Positions 1 through 5,380 are shown, counted from the stretch's first letter. The stretch: 5,627 nucleotides of DNA from Candidatus Micrarchaeota archaeon CG08_land_8_20_14_0_20_59_11 (GCA_002763345.1 PEXZ01000060.1:1-5627), one strand, 5' to 3'. Numbers and translations: made by a program. The notes: generated by a model not told the origin, from the letters alone.

Positions 1-3
1 AGG

Positions 4-201
4 ATGCTGTCGCTGTTCGACATGGACGTGCTACTTAGGAACGCGGGCGCCGAGCGCGTCGGAGAGGACGCCAGCCGCAAGCTCGGGGACATACTCGAGG
101 ACAGGGCGAAGGAAGTCGTCTTCAGGGCGAAGATTTACGCGAGGCACGCGGGAAGGAAATACGTAACGCGCGAGGACATACTGCTGGCTGCTCAAAGCTA
201 A
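4..201 (+). CDS. Archaeal histone (HMf family), possibly 5' partial
   Basis: A single histone fold of 65 residues that would dimerise and wrap DNA into archaeal nucleosome-like filaments. The block AGAERV (14-19) marks the end of helix 1 and loop 1, and ARHAGRK (46-52) plus TREDILLAA (55-63) form the end of helix 2, loop 2 and helix 3. Compared with HMfB (from memory), Arg18 of the Arg-Thr pair and the dimer-dimer residues His48 and Asp58 are kept, but the Thr is replaced by Tyr53. It ends right after helix 3, without a C-terminal tail. The ATG at 4 gives nearly the usual N-terminus; an earlier start outside the window cannot be excluded, and the in-frame ATG at 22 would cut into helix 1. Its stop interlocks with that of the opposing nuclease gene. 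Family assignment is secure; the start is not. Confidence 0.93.
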   Translation: MLSLFDMDVLLRNAGAERVGEDASRKLGDILEDRAKEVVFRAKIYARHAGRKYVTREDILLAAQS

Positions 202-1592
202 CGCAGCTGAAGCTGAATCTCGATTACTTCCTTCGCCTTTTTCAGGAAAAGGCGCTCGTTCTCCGCCGAAGGCTTGAAGGAACAGCCCGCTGCGACGTTG
301 TGCCCGCCTCCTATTCCGTCTACGGTCGCGCCCGCTTTCCGCATCACTTCTCCCAAATCCAATCCCTTCTCGATGAGCGCCTTGCACCCGCGGGACGAAA
401 CCTTCGTGTTTTCCTCTTCGTCGTTGCTGAACGCGAGTATGGGTTTCGTGCGCTCGACGAGCCCCGAATTGAAGTAGGCGCCAGCAACGGTGCCGATTAT
501 CGTGTCCGGGATTTCACCCCTGCCGTCCAGGAAATAGAACGCGCCTGCGTCGAAGGCGTGCTTGCGAGCGAAGAATATTCCCGAGCGGATTGCCTTGCGG
601 TGCTCGAGCAGGACTTCGTGGGCTGCCTCATAGGCGCCCTCCATGCCGAGGCAAACGTTTATGCCGAGTTCCGGCTTCCCATGTCTTCCACATGCGTTCA
701 AGAGGGTTGAAAACTCGTACGCGTCGCGGAGTTCGGTTCCGTCGGGCTCCTTCAGGAAAATGTAGACGTCGCCTATCATCGACGCCGTTGCTTCCGCGCT
801 GACGCCGTTTCCGTTGCAGTAGCTGATGAGCGCCTCCTGCAGCTCCTTGCGTTTTTGAGGGGGGAGGTCGTAATAACGCACCCATTTTCCCTCTTGTTTC
901 AAGGGGATGCCGTGCTTGCGCAAAAAGAGCGCGCACGCCTTGTCGTTGTTCGTCAATCCCGGCAGAAAAGGCTCGTCGCAGTACGCGAGGAACCAGACAA
1001 GAGGGCGGGAGACGCGTCCGAACATGCGCAAATCGCGCGTGCGAAGAACCGCTCCCGATTCGACGGAATCGCCGAGCATCCGCGCGTTCAAGCCGCGCAG
1101 CCCCTCCTGGTCCTGCATGTCCCCGACGGCTCCGACTATGCCGAGCTCCACGATTCGCGGCGCGTTGAGGTGCTTGAAGCAGAAATAAGCGGTGGAAGCC
1201 GCGGACGCCTCCGTAGCTCCGTCGTATCCAAAAACGTGCGGATTCGCCTGCAGCAAACCCGAGGCGGAAGAAAGCGGATGGTGGTCGATGACGATTGCGC
1301 CGGGAAAATACCGTTCTATGAGTTCCGCCTGTCCTGAGCCCAAGTCGACGAATACCACGTCGCGTTCCCGCGGAATCGAAGAAAGCAGCTTGTCGTCGAC
1401 GCGCTTGATTGTCTTCGTTTCAAATTTTCTGTTCCTGGTTTTCAACGCATTCGCGACCAGGGCGGTTGCGCTAATTCCGTCCGCGTCGTAGTGCCCGAGC
1501 ACGAGCGGATTTTCCAGGGAAAGCACGCGCTCGCCGATTACGCGGCAGTGGTCGAAGAAGTCCGGGGCGTTCTCGCCGAGTTTTTTCTGCAT
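198..1592 (-). CDS. DHH-family phosphoesterase, archaeal RecJ-like (GAN-type) single-strand nuclease
   Basis: Predicted Mn-dependent 5'-3' exonuclease of the DHH/DHHA1 superfamily; archaeal relatives include GAN, which binds GINS in the replisome, and RecJ-like enzymes of repair and RNA decay. The 464 residues show the full motif set: HYDADG (34-39), Asp83 in VFVDLG, IDHH (102-105), GAVGDMQD (154-161), and the C-terminal DHHA1 signature GIGGGH (426-431). The segments LLNACGRHGKPELG (297-310) and KVSSRG (397-402) are also typical of the archaeal branch. Length is near the usual ~450-480. It converges on the histone (stop codons share bases) and diverges from a winged-helix gene 50 bases away. 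No Shine-Dalgarno precedes the ATG, and a TATA-like element 25 bases upstream suggests a leaderless mRNA. The superfamily is clear; GAN versus another archaeal RecJ homologue is inference. Confidence 0.93.
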   Translation of the reverse strand: MQKKLGENAPDFFDHCRVIGERVLSLENPLVLGHYDADGISATALVANALKTRNRKFETKTIKRVDDKLLSSIPRERDVVFVDLGSGQAELIERYFPGAIVIDHHPLSSASGLLQANPHVFGYDGATEASAASTAYFCFKHLNAPRIVELGIVGAVGDMQDQEGLRGLNARMLGDSVESGAVLRTRDLRMFGRVSRPLVWFLAYCDEPFLPGLTNNDKACALFLRKHGIPLKQEGKWVRYYDLPPQKRKELQEALISYCNGNGVSAEATASMIGDVYIFLKEPDGTELRDAYEFSTLLNACGRHGKPELGINVCLGMEGAYEAAHEVLLEHRKAIRSGIFFARKHAFDAGAFYFLDGRGEIPDTIIGTVAGAYFNSGLVERTKPILAFSNDEEENTKVSSRGCKALIEKGLDLGEVMRKAGATVDGIGGGHNVAAGCSFKPSAENERLFLKKAKEVIEIQLQLR

Positions 1593-1613
1593 CGCATAAA
1601 CAAGGCGCAGGGC

Positions 1614-1621
1614 TTTTATTT
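1614..1621. promoter_or_regulatory. Candidate shared bidirectional TATA element
   Basis: An A/T-only octamer (TTTTATTT on +) in a GC-rich 50-base gap. Its centre (1617.5) is exactly midway between the ATG of the DHH gene (1592) and the ATG of the winged-helix gene (1643), 25.5 bases from each. Archaeal TATA boxes sit about 25-27 bases before the transcription start, so both mRNAs could start at or next to their start codons. For the DHH gene, the TTTAAA in the neighbouring palindrome is an alternative TATA box that would give a leader of about 14 bases. Confidence 0.55.
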
Positions 1622-1626
1622 CGGTT

Positions 1627-1638
1627 GTGTTTAAACAC
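1627..1638. promoter_or_regulatory. 12-bp perfect palindrome, candidate operator
   Basis: GTGTTTAAACAC is its own reverse complement. It lies between the shared TATA element and the ATG of the winged-helix gene, where a bound dimer could block transcription of that gene and possibly of the divergent nuclease gene. A dimeric winged-helix protein acting on its own promoter is a common arrangement, hence the suggestion. About one 12-bp palindrome is expected by chance in a window this long, so only its position supports it. Confidence 0.35.
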
Positions 1639-1642
1639 CTGG

Positions 1643-1903
1643 ATGTCCCGCATTTCCGAAAAGAACTTCACGCGGGTTGCCGAGCAGGCGCTTCACGCGC
1701 TCTACGAACGCTTCCCCGAACCGCTGAGCGCGAGCGCGCTGTCGCAGGAAATCGGCCGGGACAACGAGTTCGTCCTGCGCGTGCTGGAGTTTTTGGAAGG
1801 AAAGGGGATGGCGAAGAAGACGGGAAATCTTGCGCACGTGCGGCTCTGGACTATCACGCCCGCCGCACGCAAGAAATACGACTCAGCCCAGAAGCGCGTC
1901 TAA
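1643..1903 (+). CDS. Small winged helix-turn-helix DNA-binding protein
   Basis: An 86-residue protein that is essentially one winged-helix domain: helix 1 about 9-22, helix 2 about 29-37 (SASALSQEIG), recognition helix about 41-53 (NEFVLRVLEFLEGKG), and a wing about 56-72 (MAKKTG...VRLWTITP), ending in a basic tail. This resembles MarR/ArsR-like or generic archaeal transcription regulators, but no specific family is recognised and the target is unknown. The ATG at 1643 is preferred over the in-frame TTG at 1625 because the domain begins just after it and the A/T-rich box lies 25 bases upstream; no Shine-Dalgarno is visible. It is divergent from the DHH nuclease and overlaps the end of hjc by 21 bases. 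Autoregulation through the adjacent palindrome is inference. Confidence 0.78.
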   Translation: MSRISEKNFTRVAEQALHALYERFPEPLSASALSQEIGRDNEFVLRVLEFLEGKGMAKKTGNLAHVRLWTITPAARKKYDSAQKRV

Positions 1904-2266
1904 GGACAGCCCTGCATCGTAGTCCGACTCCAGCAGCGAGAACCCCCGCGGATTTTCGCGGAACGTCATGAGCGGGAAGAAGCGCCACTCGCGGCGCGGC
2001 TTGCGCCAGGCGACGTAAACGGGCATCGCCGTCGCGTTCTGCCACTCCTGCATGATTTTGAACTTCGTCGTCTCCAGATGCGGCGCCTTCCGCCACGCCT
2101 TGCACTCAAGCGCGAATTTTTTCGTAGCGCTGAGAACGACGAGATCGGGAGAAATGCCGTCCACCCCGCTTCCGGAGGCACGAACGACGCGGAAGCCGTG
2201 CGTTTTCAGCTCAGCGGACAGCAAACGCTCCTGGTGCGCGCCCTTGTTGTAGCGGCTGTTGCCCAT
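1883..2266 (-). CDS. hjc: Archaeal Holliday junction resolvase Hjc
   Basis: A structure-specific, Mg-dependent endonuclease that cuts four-way DNA junctions as a dimer during recombination and fork repair. The 127 residues align from end to end with Pyrococcus Hjc (from memory): KGAHQER near the start gives Glu13-Arg14, Arg29 lies in VVRASGSG, Asp41 in SPDLVVL, and Glu54 and Lys56 in FALECKAW, which together make the PD-(D/E)XK nuclease site. WRFFPL (94-99) and the C-terminal GLSLDALLG (119-127) are also family-like. There are three or four extra residues (about VDGIS) between the Gly-rich turn and Asp41. No Shine-Dalgarno site is seen; an A/T-rich element about 25 bases upstream suggests a leaderless mRNA. 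It overlaps the winged-helix gene tail to tail and diverges from the CBS gene. Confidence 0.92.
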   Translation of the reverse strand: MGNSRYNKGAHQERLLSAELKTHGFRVVRASGSGVDGISPDLVVLSATKKFALECKAWRKAPHLETTKFKIMQEWQNATAMPVYVAWRKPRREWRFFPLMTFRENPRGFSLLESDYDAGLSLDALLG

Positions 2267-2286
2267 GCCGATATTACGAAAAACGG

Positions 2287-2294
2287 ATTAATAA
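2287..2294 (-). promoter_or_regulatory. Candidate TATA box for hjc
   Basis: TTATTAAT read on the minus strand, centred about 25 bases before the hjc ATG at 2266, the same spacing seen at the other presumed leaderless genes here. The surrounding sequence is much richer in GC. Confidence 0.5.
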
Positions 2295-2321
2295 CACAAC
2301 GACTATTGTCGTGCGCGGCAA

Positions 2322-2335
2322 CGCTTTTAAAAGCG
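2322..2335 (+). promoter_or_regulatory. TATA box inside a 14-bp palindrome, CBS gene promoter
   Basis: CGCTTTTAAAAGCG is a perfect 14-bp palindrome. Its core TTTTAAAA is a good archaeal TATA box, centred 25.5 bases before the ATG at 2354, so the CBS mRNA is probably leaderless. The symmetry could simply reflect the TATA core, or could also let a dimeric regulator occlude the box. Being symmetric, it could in principle also fire toward hjc, with a leader of about 35 bases. Confidence 0.6.
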
Positions 2336-2353
2336 GGCTGCGTAGATATCCCA

Positions 2354-2773
2354 ATGGAGACAGGGATAAGGACTGGGGACTGCATGAGACGGTCTCTTGT
2401 CACCATCAGCGAGGACGCCAGCATGTACGAGGCAGCCAAGGTGATGACCGACGCGAGGGTCGGCGGGCTGCTCGTCACTGACGCCAAAAAGAAGATTTAC
2501 GCGATGATGACTGACGCCGACATCGTCAGGAAAGCCGTCGCCACGAAGAAGATGGACTTGAAGGTCAAGGACATCGCAAGCAAGCCGCTCATAGGCGTGC
2601 CCGCGAGCGCGGACATCAACGAGGCGGCGAGGCTGATGGGACAAAAGAACATAAAGAGACTAGCGATATTCGATGCGGGAAAGATAGTGGGAATAATATC
2701 GGAAAGGGATATTGTCCGCATTTCGCCCTCCTTGTATGACCTGATAGCGGAGAAGGAGCACCTGAAGCAGTAA
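2354..2773 (+). CDS. Two-CBS-domain protein
   Basis: A stand-alone CBS-pair (Bateman) protein of 139 residues. Such modules bind adenosine nucleotides or related ligands and usually act as sensors; the ligand and partner here are unknown. The first CBS repeat covers about 8-62 (MRRSLVTISEDASMYEAA, then MMTDADIVRKA) and the second about 70-125 (KDIASKPLIGVPASADINEA, then GIISERDIVRI). Each ends with the usual Asp/Glu-x-Asp-Ile-Val-Arg type helix start that often contacts ribose phosphates. There is no catalytic, membrane or DNA-binding domain beyond the pair. The reading frame stays open far upstream, but ATG 2354 is preferred because the CBS fold begins right after it and a TATA box lies 25 bases before it. 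The next gene starts 113 bases downstream behind its own likely promoter. Confidence 0.9.
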   Translation: METGIRTGDCMRRSLVTISEDASMYEAAKVMTDARVGGLLVTDAKKKIYAMMTDADIVRKAVATKKMDLKVKDIASKPLIGVPASADINEAARLMGQKNIKRLAIFDAGKIVGIISERDIVRISPSLYDLIAEKEHLKQ

Positions 2774-2782
2774 CGGCGGTAA

Positions 2783-2790
2783 TTTATTAT
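2783..2790 (+). promoter_or_regulatory. Candidate TATA box for the Toprim-dnaG unit or a small RNA
   Basis: TTTATTAT within an A/T-rich stretch (2781-2791) just after the CBS stop. With the 25.5-base spacing used elsewhere in the window, transcription would begin at about 2812, within the first bases of the long GC helix and about 75 bases before the Toprim ATG. Confidence 0.5.
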
Positions 2791-2809
2791 TCGCTGCCGA
2801 AAGAAAACT

Positions 2810-2879
2810 GCGCCGGGCGCCGGATGACCCTCTGAGCGAAAGCCGTGAGGAAGGGAACAACAGGCGCGCGGCGCGTTTT
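2810..2879 (+). ncRNA. Candidate structured leader or small RNA ending in a T-run
   Basis: Arms 2810-2821 and 2863-2874 pair in 11 of 12 positions, the only mismatch being G2816 with G2868, and a possible T-G wobble extends the base. The helix encloses 41 bases that contain an inner hairpin, CCTC (2829-2832) with GAGG (2847-2850), topped by a short stem and a GAAA tetraloop (2838-2841). TTTT follows at 2876-2879, as after an intrinsic terminator. A TATA-like box sits where it would start the RNA at the base of the helix. Several other genes in the window appear leaderless, so this 75-base leader stands out. It could be an independent RNA of about 70 bases, a regulatory leader, or a terminator for the CBS gene. 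It matches no riboswitch, tRNA or guide RNA that I recognise. Confidence 0.4.
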
Positions 2880-2886
2880 GATTCAG

Positions 2887-3339
2887 ATGCTTTCGGACAA
2901 ACTCCTCCGCAAGAAAAAGGAAATCGACAAGGTTTTCCATGCCTTGGATTCCACGCTAGTCCTAGTGGAAGGAAAGCGCGACCGCGCGGCGTTGCGCGAC
3001 GCTGGCGTAACCGCGCCGGTGGTGCTGTGCGGCGGAAGGAAGGCGGAGCGGGTTGCGGAAGAGGCGCAATCGCTCGGGCTTCCTGCAACGCTGCTCTTCG
3101 ACTGGGACGACGAAGGCGAAAGAAAGACGGGGGAGTATTCGGAATTGATGAAGGCGGACGTCCGCCTGAGGAAAAAAATGAAGAGGTTGTTGGGTTTGAG
3201 GACGGTCGAGGAACTCGGGTTCCGGCTGTCCGAGCTTGAAAAAAAGGTGAATGAAAACAATGGGAAAAACTTACATAGACACGGTAAAGTACCTGGTGAA
3301 GGCGAACTTCGAGATAGACGGCATCGTCGAGAAGCCTGA
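2887..3339 (+). CDS. Small Toprim-domain protein (COG1658/UPF0292-like)
   Basis: A short Toprim protein resembling the archaeal 'small primase-like' family, related to the Toprim domains of DnaG and RNase M5; its biochemical role is not established. Of 150 residues, about 22-80 form the Toprim core, with VEGK (27-30, Glu28) and FDWDDEG (71-77, Asp72 and Asp74) as the metal-binding motifs. A basic helical segment (93-120) follows, ending in the family-like LRTVEEL. Residues from about 120 look like read-through: they are Arg/His/Gly-rich and overlap dnaG by 80 bases. A -1 shift at the A-run 3239-3245 would end the protein at 3254 instead. ATG 2887 gives the expected ~25 residues before the first motif; the in-frame GTG at 2845 lies inside the predicted RNA structure. 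It is probably co-transcribed with dnaG. Confidence 0.8.
   Translation: MLSDKLLRKKKEIDKVFHALDSTLVLVEGKRDRAALRDAGVTAPVVLCGGRKAERVAEEAQSLGLPATLLFDWDDEGERKTGEYSELMKADVRLRKKMKRLLGLRTVEELGFRLSELEKKVNENNGKNLHRHGKVPGEGELRDRRHRREA
3240..3246 (+). other. A AAA AAG heptamer, possible -1 slippage site
   Basis: In the Toprim reading frame the codons are gaA AAA AAG, which is the classical X XXY YYZ slippery heptamer in register. Slipping back one base gives Gly-Glu and then TGA at 3252-3254, overlapping the upstream dnaG ATG (3251) as ATGA. Staying in frame adds about 28 residues. It may equally be an ordinary lysine run, or a one-base error in a run of seven A. Confidence 0.3.
3246..3250 (+). promoter_or_regulatory. 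Shine-Dalgarno site that decides the dnaG start
   Basis: GGTGA is complementary to the conserved 3' end of archaeal 16S rRNA. It ends nine bases before ATG 3260, a workable spacing, but directly abuts ATG 3251. This favours 3260 as the dnaG start and fits translation of an internal gene in a polycistronic mRNA. Confidence 0.6.
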
Positions 3340-4561
3340 CATCGTCGGAGCGGTTTTCGGGCAGACTGAGGGCTTGCTCGGCGACGAATTGGATTTGCGC
3401 GAGCTGCAGAAGAACGGCCGCATCGGAAGAATCGAGGTGGACGTGCAGGTGCGCAGCGGCAGGAGCTTCGGCACGATTCTCGTTCCGTCCAGTTTGGACA
3501 TGGTGGAGACGAGCATCCTCGCAGCCGCGCTCGAGATTGTCGACCGGGTGGGCCCCTGCGAGGCGCGGATAGGCGTCGAAAAGATAGAGGACACGCGCAA
3601 TTTGAAGAGAAAGCAAGTGCTCGACCGCGCAAAGACGCTGCTCCGCACCATGCTTACGAACGAAATTCCCGAAAGCAAGGAACTCAGCGACCTGGTGCGC
3701 GACGACGCGAAGATTGCGGATGTCGGGACATACGGCGTGGACAAGCTTCCGGCAGGGCCCGCGGTTGCCACGAGCGAGGCGATTATCGTAGTCGAAGGCC
3801 GCGCCGACGTAATCAACCTGCTGAGAAACGGCATCAAGAACGTCGTCGCCATAGGCGGCGCGAAGGTAGGCAAGACCATCGCTGAACTCGGCAAGGAGAA
3901 GGAAATCACCGTCTTCCTTGACGGCGACAGGGGCGGGGATATCATCCTCAAGGAGCTCGTGGAAGCGACGGACGTAGATTACGTCTGCCGCGCGCCTCCG
4001 GGAAAGGAGGTGGAGGAGCTCGGCCGCAAGGAACTCATAAAATGCCTGCGCCGCAGGACTCCCATCGAGCAGGTGGTTGGCTACGAGCACCTCGCGAAGG
4101 AGCGCGCGGAGCAGCCTGCCGAGAGGTATCCGGAGAAGAGCGAGCGCGCGGAAAGGGCGGAACGCGGAGTGCGCGAGGAACCGCGTTCCCAGCCGCAGCA
4201 GCGCTTCGAGAGGGACGAAGCAACGATTGAGATAAGCGCGCCGGCAGCGCCCGCGAGGGAGGAGACGCCCGAGGAGCGCGAGAAATCCGAGGCACTTCGC
4301 AGGAGCCTGAAGGATTTGGAGGGCTCGCTGAAGGCGCGGCTGCTCGACAAAAGCGGCGGGACGATGAACGAGGTAATGATACGTGAGATAATGAAGACGC
4401 TGGGGGAAACGGACGGCGTCTGGGCGGTGGTGCTCGACGGAATCGTCACGCAGCGCCTCGTTGATTTGGCCGAGCAGAAGGGCGCGGAATACGTCGTCGG
4501 CATACGCTCCGGAAACGTGACGAGACGTCCCGCTGCGCTGCGCATAGTGCTCGCGGAGTGA
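3260..4561 (+). CDS. dnaG: Archaeal DnaG (primase-like Toprim protein, exosome-associated)
   Basis: Archaeal DnaG is a Toprim protein that in Sulfolobus has primase activity and is also a subunit of the RNA exosome, where it promotes poly(A)-biased RNA decay. The 433 residues show the conserved N-terminal block with VEKPDIVGAVFGQTEGLLGD (23-42) and LRELQKNGRIGRIEV (46-60), a Toprim core with VVEGRADV (177-184, Glu179) and FLDGDRGGD (219-227, Asp221 and Asp223), and a C-terminal module (about 345-433) with DGIVTQRLVDLAEQKG (393-408) and VGIRSGNV (413-420). Between them, about 275-345, lies a charged Glu/Arg/Ala-rich linker, likely disordered. ATG 3260 is chosen for its Shine-Dalgarno spacing; ATG 3251 would add three residues. 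The preceding Toprim gene overlaps its start, so the two are probably one operon with coupled translation. Confidence 0.95.
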   Translation: MGKTYIDTVKYLVKANFEIDGIVEKPDIVGAVFGQTEGLLGDELDLRELQKNGRIGRIEVDVQVRSGRSFGTILVPSSLDMVETSILAAALEIVDRVGPCEARIGVEKIEDTRNLKRKQVLDRAKTLLRTMLTNEIPESKELSDLVRDDAKIADVGTYGVDKLPAGPAVATSEAIIVVEGRADVINLLRNGIKNVVAIGGAKVGKTIAELGKEKEITVFLDGDRGGDIILKELVEATDVDYVCRAPPGKEVEELGRKELIKCLRRRTPIEQVVGYEHLAKERAEQPAERYPEKSERAERAERGVREEPRSQPQQRFERDEATIEISAPAAPAREETPEEREKSEALRRSLKDLEGSLKARLLDKSGGTMNEVMIREIMKTLGETDGVWAVVLDGIVTQRLVDLAEQKGAEYVVGIRSGNVTRRPAALRIVLAE

Positions 4562-4566
4562 AAGGG

Positions 4567-4573
4567 TATTTAA
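4567..4573 (+). promoter_or_regulatory. Candidate TATA box for the MinD-like gene
   Basis: TATTTAA lies in the 54-base gap after dnaG. Transcription would begin near 4596, leaving a leader of about 20 bases that contains a purine-rich AAGGGGG (4598-4604), a weak Shine-Dalgarno match 11 bases before the ATG. This gene may thus have its own promoter in addition to read-through from dnaG. Confidence 0.5.
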
Positions 4574-4615
4574 GGCTGGAAACGCGCGTATAGAAAGAAG
4601 GGGGTTTGACCGAAG

Positions 4616-5380
4616 ATGGGCACGTCACTGGTATTCGCCTCTGGAAAAGGAGGCGTCGGGAAAACGCAAACAGTCATCAATCTCGGCACAGCGCTCGCCC
4701 AGCACGGACACAACGTCACGATTGTCGAGGGCAACCTCGTCACCCCCAACCTCGCGATTTATTTCGGAATCCCGCTCCACGCGAAGACGCTGAACGACAT
4801 CGTGCGAGGGGACGCGAGCATCGACGAGGCGACGTACGTCCATGAGGAGACGGGCTTGCGCCTCATACCCGCGAGCATACAATTGCACGCGCACGGCGAC
4901 ATCACGTCGCGCGCCCTGCGGGGCACGATACGCGACATCAAGAAGCACACCGACACGGTAATCGTGGACTGCGTTTCCAGCCTCGGCGACGAGGTGAGCG
5001 AAATCATCAAGTCGGCTGACAAGGCGGTAATCGTCACGAACCCCGAACTTCCGGCGATGGCGGACGCCTACAAGACGATACGCCTCACGCGACATCTCGG
5101 CACGCAGGTTGCGGGCGTCGTGGTGACGCGCACCGGGCGCTTCAGGGGCGAGCTTTCCGACGACGAGATTAACACGCTTCTCGAAGGCACGCAGGTAATC
5201 GGCAAAATCCCGGAGGACAACCGCGTGCCGATGGCGTCTTCGCGCTCGGAACCGGTGGTGCTCGCGTACCCGCACTCGCGTTCGGCGCGCGCCTACAAGC
5301 GTCTGGCGGCGGCGATGCTCGGCAAGGAATATTCCGAGTTCGGATTCGCCGAGGACTTCCTCAATACGCTGCAGTCCTGA
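4616..5380 (+). CDS. minD: MinD/ParA-family ATPase with atypical switch motifs
   Basis: A deviant-Walker ATPase of the MinD/ParA superfamily, 254 residues, close to the archaeal MinD length. KGGVGKT (11-17) carries the signature Lys11 and P-loop Lys16. The next motif reads VEGNLVTPNL (37-46), where Pyrococcus MinD (from memory) has VDGD..., so both Asp residues are replaced, by Glu38 and Asn40. Walker B is VIVDCVSSLGDE (115-126) rather than the usual D-x-P-A-G-L, although Asp118 is kept; VTNPE (140-144) is normal. The last residues (FAEDFLNTLQS) are acidic or neutral and do not look like the basic membrane-targeting helix of bacterial MinD. Archaeal members act in positioning or other spatial organisation, mostly uncharacterised. 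It overlaps the ThiN gene tail to tail. The superfamily is certain; a MinD function and normal ATP hydrolysis are not. Confidence 0.88.
   Translation: MGTSLVFASGKGGVGKTQTVINLGTALAQHGHNVTIVEGNLVTPNLAIYFGIPLHAKTLNDIVRGDASIDEATYVHEETGLRLIPASIQLHAHGDITSRALRGTIRDIKKHTDTVIVDCVSSLGDEVSEIIKSADKAVIVTNPELPAMADAYKTIRLTRHLGTQVAGVVVTRTGRFRGELSDDEINTLLEGTQVIGKIPEDNRVPMASSRSEPVVLAYPHSRSARAYKRLAAAMLGKEYSEFGFAEDFLNTLQS

Noticed and set aside
855..1337. 160-residue plus-strand open frame inside the DHH gene
   Set aside because: It is antisense to conserved DHH motifs and lacks any protein signature or promoter.
1627..1971. 114-residue frame overlapping the winged-helix gene in another register
   Set aside because: Its GTG start is in the palindrome, its composition is Arg/Ala-rich and without a fold, and the alternative frame encodes a clear winged-helix domain.
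2299..2312. Small inverted repeat ACGAC-TATT-GTCGT between hjc and the CBS gene
   Set aside because: A 5-bp stem is common by chance and lies between the two proposed TATA boxes without further support as an operator or hairpin.
2822..2851. Box C/D guide RNA (GATGA, CTGA, then GTGAGGA)
   Set aside because: Only four bases separate the C-like and D'-like boxes, too few for a guide, and no terminal D box is present before the closing stem.
2810..2879. tRNA or degenerate tRNA
   Set aside because: No 7-bp acceptor plus D and T arms, no TTC-containing T loop, and the helix is 12 bp.
2845..3339. GTG 2845 as the start of the Toprim protein (164 residues)
   Set aside because: It lies inside the inner hairpin of the predicted RNA, has no Shine-Dalgarno site, and adds 14 residues that the family does not need; ATG 2887 is better.
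2660..4090. 476-residue minus-strand open frame
   Set aside because: It is antisense to the Toprim gene and dnaG, has an Arg/Ser/Pro-rich shadow composition and no recognisable motif; long antisense frames are expected in GC-rich DNA.
4082..4294. Repetitive-looking GAGCGCGCGG-type stretches in dnaG
   Set aside because: They reflect the Glu/Arg/Ala-rich linker of DnaG and its codon bias, not a DNA repeat or mobile element.
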